Origin: Anaerolineae bacterium
GTDB lineage: Bacteria > Chloroflexota > Anaerolineae > Aggregatilineales > Phototrophicaceae
NCBI GenBank assembly: GCA_022821805.1
Contig: JAJECX010000025.1
Span: forward strand, 1 to 64,000
DNA: 64,000 bases
Direction: 5' to 3'
The notes under the pieces were generated by a model. That model saw only the letters and a program-made list of their open reading frames with translations, ran no database searches and was not told the origin of the DNA. A program made the position numbers and the translations under genes. Positions within the stretch are counted from its first letter, which is position 1; each line of letters starts with the position of its first letter. This document shows, piece by piece, positions 60,065 through 64,000 of the stretch.

Positions 60065-61645
60065 ATGAACCGCTTCAAGTATATTGTTGCGTTGCTCGCA
60101 GTGCTGGCGCTCTTGATTGGCGCCTTCGCGGGCTTGGCGCAAGATGAAAAAGTGCTGGTGATCGGCTGGTCGGAAAACACCGACGCTTATGACCCGGCCA
60201 ATGGCTTCACCCATTCGACTCACATCGTCAATCACGTGACTTACAGCCAATTGGTCACCTTCCCCGACGAAGATGCAAGCAGGATCGTGCCATCGCTCGC
60301 CGAAAGCTGGGAAATCTCCGAAGATGGGACCGTCTATACCTTCTCGCTCCGGCAGGACGCGACATTCGCAGATGGCGATGATGTCACCGCCGATGATGTC
60401 GTCTTCTCCATCCGACGGCTGCAGAATTTCAAGGGCAATCCGTCCTTCCTGGCGGATGGCATTGACACGGTAGAGGCGATAGACGACGACACGGTTGCCT
60501 TCACGCTGCCGGCGCCGCGTCCCTCGTTCCTGTCTGAAATCACCAGCGCCGTATTCAGCGTCACCAACGCCGATGTCGTTATGGCAAATGGCGGTACCGC
60601 TGCCGAAGACGCCGCCGAAACCGATACCGCCGGCGCCTATTTGGACAGCGCCTCGGCTGGTTCCGGTTCCTACGTGCTGGATCTCTGGGAGCCGCAGAAC
60701 CGCACCGAGCTGGTCCGCAATGAGAATTACTGGGGCGACGCGCCCTACTTCGACCGCGTGATCTTCATCCACATGCCGGAAAGCGCCACCCAGAAGGTCG
60801 CGCTGGAAGCCGGCGATATCGATCTGGCTTTCGACCTGCAACCGGATCAAATCGCCGCGCTGGAAGGCAATATGGATGTCGAAATCTATCGCGGCATCGG
60901 CACCTTGACGCACTTCGTCATCATGAACACGGACGCGGAGAAGAGTGGACCGTTCGCCAACCCGACCGTTCAGCTGGCTGTGCGTTACGCCTTGGATTAT
61001 GAAGGCTATAAGACGCTCTGGGGCGGCGTTAAACCGGCCACGAATATGACGGCGGGCTTTTTCGGCAACCTCGGTGAAGAGGCGGCTTTCTCGCGCGACC
61101 TGGACAAGGCGCGCGAATTGCTGGCTGAAGCCGGATACGGCGACGGGCTGGACATGACGCTGGAATATCCCGACATGGTTTATAGCGGCGTCAGCTTTAA
61201 CACCAACGCCCAGAAGATCCAGGCTGATCTGGCCGAAGTTGGCATCAATGTGACGCTGCAGCCGGGCGAAATCCAGGTCGCGCTCGAGAAATACCGCAGC
61301 GGCGAGCATGGAGTTGGCTATTGGCTCTGGGGTCCGGATATCCTCGATCCACTCGATTTCCTAAGCTTTATGCCGCCCGGCAAGGTCGCGACCGAACGCA
61401 ATAACTGGCAGCTGGAGAGTTTGCCGCAGGACATCCAGGATATGATCGCCCGCACCAAAGTCGCCAGCGACCCGGACGAGCGTATGGCTCTCTTCACCGC
61501 GCTGCAAGAGTACACCATGCAGCATGGTCCATTCGCCCCCTTCAATGTCCCTGAGGTGGCGACAGCTTACCGCTCCGACCTGCTCGGCTATATCTGGCAC
61601 CCGCATTGGCTGCTGGACGTTTCAATCTTGAGCCGCGCGATGTAA
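60065..61645 (+). CDS. peptide/nickel-type ABC transporter substrate-binding protein
   Basis: 526 residues from the ATG at 60065 (AAGGAG upstream). Sec signal peptide (YIVALLAVLALLIGAFAGLA), then the family 5 fold: LAESWEISEDGTVYTFSLRQ near 75-95, FADGDDVTADDVVFSIRRLQ near 100 and ENYWGDAPYFDRVIF near 225. Binds oligopeptides or similar ligands. Dpp/Opp permeases follow; a repeat-hairpin with T-tract in between may attenuate them. Confidence 0.93.
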   Translation: MNRFKYIVALLAVLALLIGAFAGLAQDEKVLVIGWSENTDAYDPANGFTHSTHIVNHVTYSQLVTFPDEDASRIVPSLAESWEISEDGTVYTFSLRQDATFADGDDVTADDVVFSIRRLQNFKGNPSFLADGIDTVEAIDDDTVAFTLPAPRPSFLSEITSAVFSVTNADVVMANGGTAAEDAAETDTAGAYLDSASAGSGSYVLDLWEPQNRTELVRNENYWGDAPYFDRVIFIHMPESATQKVALEAGDIDLAFDLQPDQIAALEGNMDVEIYRGIGTLTHFVIMNTDAEKSGPFANPTVQLAVRYALDYEGYKTLWGGVKPATNMTAGFFGNLGEEAAFSRDLDKARELLAEAGYGDGLDMTLEYPDMVYSGVSFNTNAQKIQADLAEVGINVTLQPGEIQVALEKYRSGEHGVGYWLWGPDILDPLDFLSFMPPGKVATERNNWQLESLPQDIQDMIARTKVASDPDERMALFTALQEYTMQHGPFAPFNVPEVATAYRSDLLGYIWHPHWLLDVSILSRAM

Positions 61646-61668
61646 GCCCCCCACACACAAACGAATCT

Positions 61669-61697
61669 GTAGGGGCGAGCCAGTGGCTCGCCCTTTT
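61669..61697 (+). terminator. repeat palindrome acting as a probable intrinsic terminator
   Basis: Common palindrome (arms GGGCGAGCCA/TGGCTCGCCC) immediately followed by TTTT, 24 bases after the binding-protein stop. It could reduce permease expression relative to the binding protein. Confidence 0.55.
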
Positions 61698-61758
61698 ACG
61701 TCTATAAAGCCAAATGTGTTAAACTAGACTTCATTCCGCCGTCACCGACTGGCTGCCC

Positions 61759-62778
61759 ATGAGCTTCTTTCACTATTTTGTCCGCCGCGCCCTTCTGGTG
61801 ATCCCAATCCTGCTGGGTATTACCGTGGTCGCCTTCATCATCGCCAACGCGATTCCCGCCGATCCCATCAACGCCAATTTGCCCCCGAACGCGCTCAACG
61901 ACAAAGACACCATCGCCGCCTTCCGCAAGAAATGGGGCTTGGATAAACCGCTGCACGAACAATACCTGACCTACCTGGGCAACCTGTTGCAAGGCGACAT
62001 GGGCACATCCATCAAGACGCGCAAGCCGGTAGCCGAAGATATCAGCAGTCGCCTGCCCGCAACCATTGAATTGGCCACCTTGGGCCTCATCTATGGCACC
62101 GTCCTGGGCGTCAGCATGGGATTGATTTCGGCAGTATGGAAAAATAGCCTGGCGGATTATGCCGCCCGCGTCATCGCCCTGATTGGCATTAGTTTCCCCG
62201 TCTTTCTCATCGCCTTGATTTTCTTAAATGTGTTTTATGCTCAATTGGGCATCGCCGCGGGACCGGGCCGGCTGCATCCGATCATGCGCTCCCCACCCAC
62301 CGTTACCGGCATGTTCACCATAGACGCCCTGCTAAACGGCGATTGGAAGACATTCGGCAATGCCCTCTCGCATCTGATCTTGCCGGCTTTAACACTGGCG
62401 CTTTACATCAGCGCCATCATATCGCGCATCACCCGTTCTTCCCTGCTCGAAGTGCTGAATCAAGATTACATGCGCACCGCCCGCGCCAAGGGCTTGCACG
62501 AGCGAACCGTCATCGGATTTCATGGCATGCGCAATTCCATGATTCCGATCGTGACTGTCATTGGCTTGTCTTATGGCAACCTGCTGGTCGGCTCGATTTT
62601 GATCGAGCGGATCTTCGCCTATCCGGGCATCGGCTTTTATATGTTCCGCGCCAGCACCTCGCAGGACTTCCCGGCGATCATGGGCGTCAGCCTGCTCTTC
62701 GCCTTCATCTATGTCGGAGTGAATTTTGTCGTCGATATCCTCTATTTCTTCCTCGATCCCCGTATCCGCATCGCGTAG
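61759..62778 (+). CDS. peptide ABC transporter permease (DppB/OppB type)
   Basis: 339 residues. N-terminal helix ALLVIPILLGITVVAFIIAN, DppB-type periplasmic domain, six helices, and EAA-loop DYMRTARAKGLHERTVIGFH near 235-254. Pairs with the overlapping DppC-type permease. Confidence 0.93.
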   Translation: MSFFHYFVRRALLVIPILLGITVVAFIIANAIPADPINANLPPNALNDKDTIAAFRKKWGLDKPLHEQYLTYLGNLLQGDMGTSIKTRKPVAEDISSRLPATIELATLGLIYGTVLGVSMGLISAVWKNSLADYAARVIALIGISFPVFLIALIFLNVFYAQLGIAAGPGRLHPIMRSPPTVTGMFTIDALLNGDWKTFGNALSHLILPALTLALYISAIISRITRSSLLEVLNQDYMRTARAKGLHERTVIGFHGMRNSMIPIVTVIGLSYGNLLVGSILIERIFAYPGIGFYMFRASTSQDFPAIMGVSLLFAFIYVGVNFVVDILYFFLDPRIRIA

Positions 62779-63613
62779 CCGCCGGCAGGTGGCGCTGTAT
62801 CATTTGCGGCGCAATCCGCTGGTCACGCTCGGGCTAATTGCCGTCGCGCTATGGATCCTCATCGCCTTTAGCGCCCCTCTCATCGCCCCCTTTCCACCTT
62901 TGGAGCAGGATCTGGCCAAACGCCTGCAAGCGCCAAACGCATATTTCTTCGCCGGGTCAGATGAATTAGGCCGCGATATTTTCAGCCGCGTTCTCTGGGG
63001 CTCGCGGATTACCATCCCGGCTGGCTTGGCGGTCATCATCATGGGCAGCTCACTTGGCATCCTGATCGGGGCTGTCGCCGGTTACGCTGGCGGCCTAGTC
63101 GACGAATTTCTCATGCGCCTCACCGAATTATTCATGGCTTTTCCCTTCATCATTTTGGCAATGGCAGTCACGGCTGCTCTCGGTCCCGATATCCGTAATG
63201 CGGTTCTGGCACTGAGCGCGGTGTGGTGGCCCCGCTATGCCCGTATCCTGCGCGGGCTGGTGCTCGAGGTCAAATCGCAAGAATATGTCGAGGCCGCTCA
63301 CAGCGCCGGCGCCAGTGGATCCTACATCCTCTTTCGCACCATCTTGCCCAACTGCATCGCCCCGGCCGTCATCCTCGCCACCCTCGATATCGGCACCGCT
63401 ATCCTCAGCTTCGCCGCCCTCAGCTTCATCGGTTTGGGTCCGGAGCCGTCCTCGCCCGAATGGGGACGCATGGTCAGCATCGGCATCCATTTCTTCGATC
63501 AGTGGTGGATGTGGCTCTTCCCGGGCTTGGCGATCGCCAGCTTGGTGATGGCTTTCAACTTCATCGGCGATGGCTTGCGCGATATCCTCGACCCGCGCCT
63601 GCGGGGGGAATAA
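62726..63613 (+). CDS. peptide ABC transporter permease (DppC/OppC type)
   Basis: 295 residues from a TTG at 62726, which overlaps dppB by 53 bases but has GGAG at ideal spacing; a later GTG at 62789 is the alternative. OppC-type N-terminal region (LAKRLQAPNAYFFAGSDELG then RDIFSRVLWGSRIT) and EAA loop EYVEAAHSAGASGSYILFRT near 190. The usual dppD/dppF ATPase genes do not follow; an unrelated nucleotidyltransferase gene does. Confidence 0.9.
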   Translation: MSSISSISSSIPVSASRSRRQVALYHLRRNPLVTLGLIAVALWILIAFSAPLIAPFPPLEQDLAKRLQAPNAYFFAGSDELGRDIFSRVLWGSRITIPAGLAVIIMGSSLGILIGAVAGYAGGLVDEFLMRLTELFMAFPFIILAMAVTAALGPDIRNAVLALSAVWWPRYARILRGLVLEVKSQEYVEAAHSAGASGSYILFRTILPNCIAPAVILATLDIGTAILSFAALSFIGLGPEPSSPEWGRMVSIGIHFFDQWWMWLFPGLAIASLVMAFNFIGDGLRDILDPRLRGE

Positions 63614-63710
63614 GCGGTCCGACTCCTCTGTACATGACTCAACTGGCAATTTTTCGATTACAATATGAACGTTTACGGTCTCATCAACTATAGTCGTTTG
63701 GCTAAGAAAT

Positions 63711-64000
63711 ATGCCGAGTGAAGCAATTCAATCCCTTGACGACCTTCGCCAGCAGCGCGAGCAAATCATAGCGCTCGCACTGCAACATCGCGCGCGCAAG
63801 ATTGCCGTGTTTGGATCGCTTCTGCACGGAGCTTTGGGATTGAATAGCGATATCGATTTTCTGGTTGATTTTGAGCCGGACTATAGTCTGCGTGACCACA
63901 TCCGCCTAACGCAGGGCTTGCAGCAACTGCTGGGACGTCGCGTCGAGGTGGTTGATCGCCGATCTCTCAGGCCGGAATTGCGCGATACGATTACGAGGGA
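63711..64000 (+). CDS. MNT-type nucleotidyltransferase (MntA-like antitoxin), cut by the window end
   Basis: 96 codons seen. Minimal nucleotidyltransferase: KIAVFGSLLHGALGLNSDID then FLVDF, with the GS...DxD active-site pattern (Gly-Ser 35-36, Asp 46 and 48). Typically pairs with a HEPN toxin gene (HepT) downstream, which would be just beyond the window. MntA enzymes AMPylate HepT to neutralise it; that role is inferred. Confidence 0.82.
   Translation, partial: MPSEAIQSLDDLRQQREQIIALALQHRARKIAVFGSLLHGALGLNSDIDFLVDFEPDYSLRDHIRLTQGLQQLLGRRVEVVDRRSLRPELRDTITR

Noticed and set aside
60011..61309. Reverse open frame of 432 residues opposite the peptide-binding protein
   Set aside because: Antisense shadow; the forward frame has a signal peptide and solute-binding motifs.

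Overview
The window reads as a piece of a GC-rich bacterial chromosome from a metabolically broad aerobic or facultative heterotroph. Gene content is most like Chloroflexota (Anaerolineae or SAR202-type lineages): many Gfo/Idh/MocA oxidoreductases, sugar-phosphate isomerase/epimerases, phytanoyl-CoA dioxygenases, Uma2 proteins, a MoaD plus beta-propeller pair, TTG/GTG starts and intergenic space full of short palindromic repeats. The assignment is an inference from gene content; there is no rRNA, tRNA or ribosomal-protein gene here to anchor it.

Layout. 0.2-10.6 kb is metabolic: an RraA-like protein, a CopD-like membrane protein, a fused indolepyruvate:ferredoxin oxidoreductase, a 3-hydroxyisobutyrate dehydrogenase-like enzyme, and a ThuA gene followed by tandem Gfo/Idh/MocA paralogues. 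10.6-13.9 kb holds an IlvD/Edd sugar-acid dehydratase whose 3' end was copied twice together with a Uma2 gene. 14.5-21.7 kb is a defence island: a Panacea/RelE-like toxin-antitoxin pair between direct repeats, a GHKL-ATPase/PD-(D/E)XK protein with a C5 cytosine methyltransferase, and a type IIG restriction-methylation enzyme. 22.2-28.3 kb has two tandem ADP-ribosylglycohydrolases, a MoaD/beta-propeller pair, a PIN toxin-antitoxin pair and a TIR protein. 28.7-34.8 kb encodes a giant Asp-box propeller protein and a secreted beta-helix protein. 35-41.2 kb holds an MFS transporter, a pentapeptide-repeat protein coupled to a PIN toxin, a TolB-like propeller, an iron alcohol dehydrogenase and an SfiI-like restriction-modification pair. 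41.4-55.4 kb is sugar and small-molecule catabolism (aldolase/PfkB kinase, aldo-keto reductase, two TIM-barrel isomerases, a second HIBADH, two more Gfo/Idh/MocA enzymes, PhyH genes, amidohydrolase, Rieske and VOC proteins) with a tandem mazE-mazEF locus. 55.5-63.6 kb has a sugar ABC importer, a zinc alcohol dehydrogenase and a peptide ABC importer; the window ends inside an MNT-type nucleotidyltransferase gene.

How it fits together. The metabolic genes look like uptake of sugars and peptides, oxidation or epimerisation of sugars and sugar acids (ThuA/Gfo, IlvD, aldolase/kinase) and cleanup of oxidised organics (PhyH-amidohydrolase-Rieske). Neither importer has its ATPase in the window. Between them sit at least six toxin-antitoxin-like loci, three restriction-modification-type systems and a TIR protein.

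The most unusual feature is the repeat landscape. One family of roughly 25-bp palindromes (GTAGGGGCGA ... TCGCCC) occurs about 30 times. A second short element (core GGTCGCGTAGACACTGACC) repeatedly sits in the loop or middle of other repeats and sometimes inside itself. Both families, plus a G-rich one, also appear in frame inside one 1117-residue coding sequence, apparently without breaking it. The repeat elements and the pentapeptide-repeat/antitoxin fusion are the best candidates for something undescribed.
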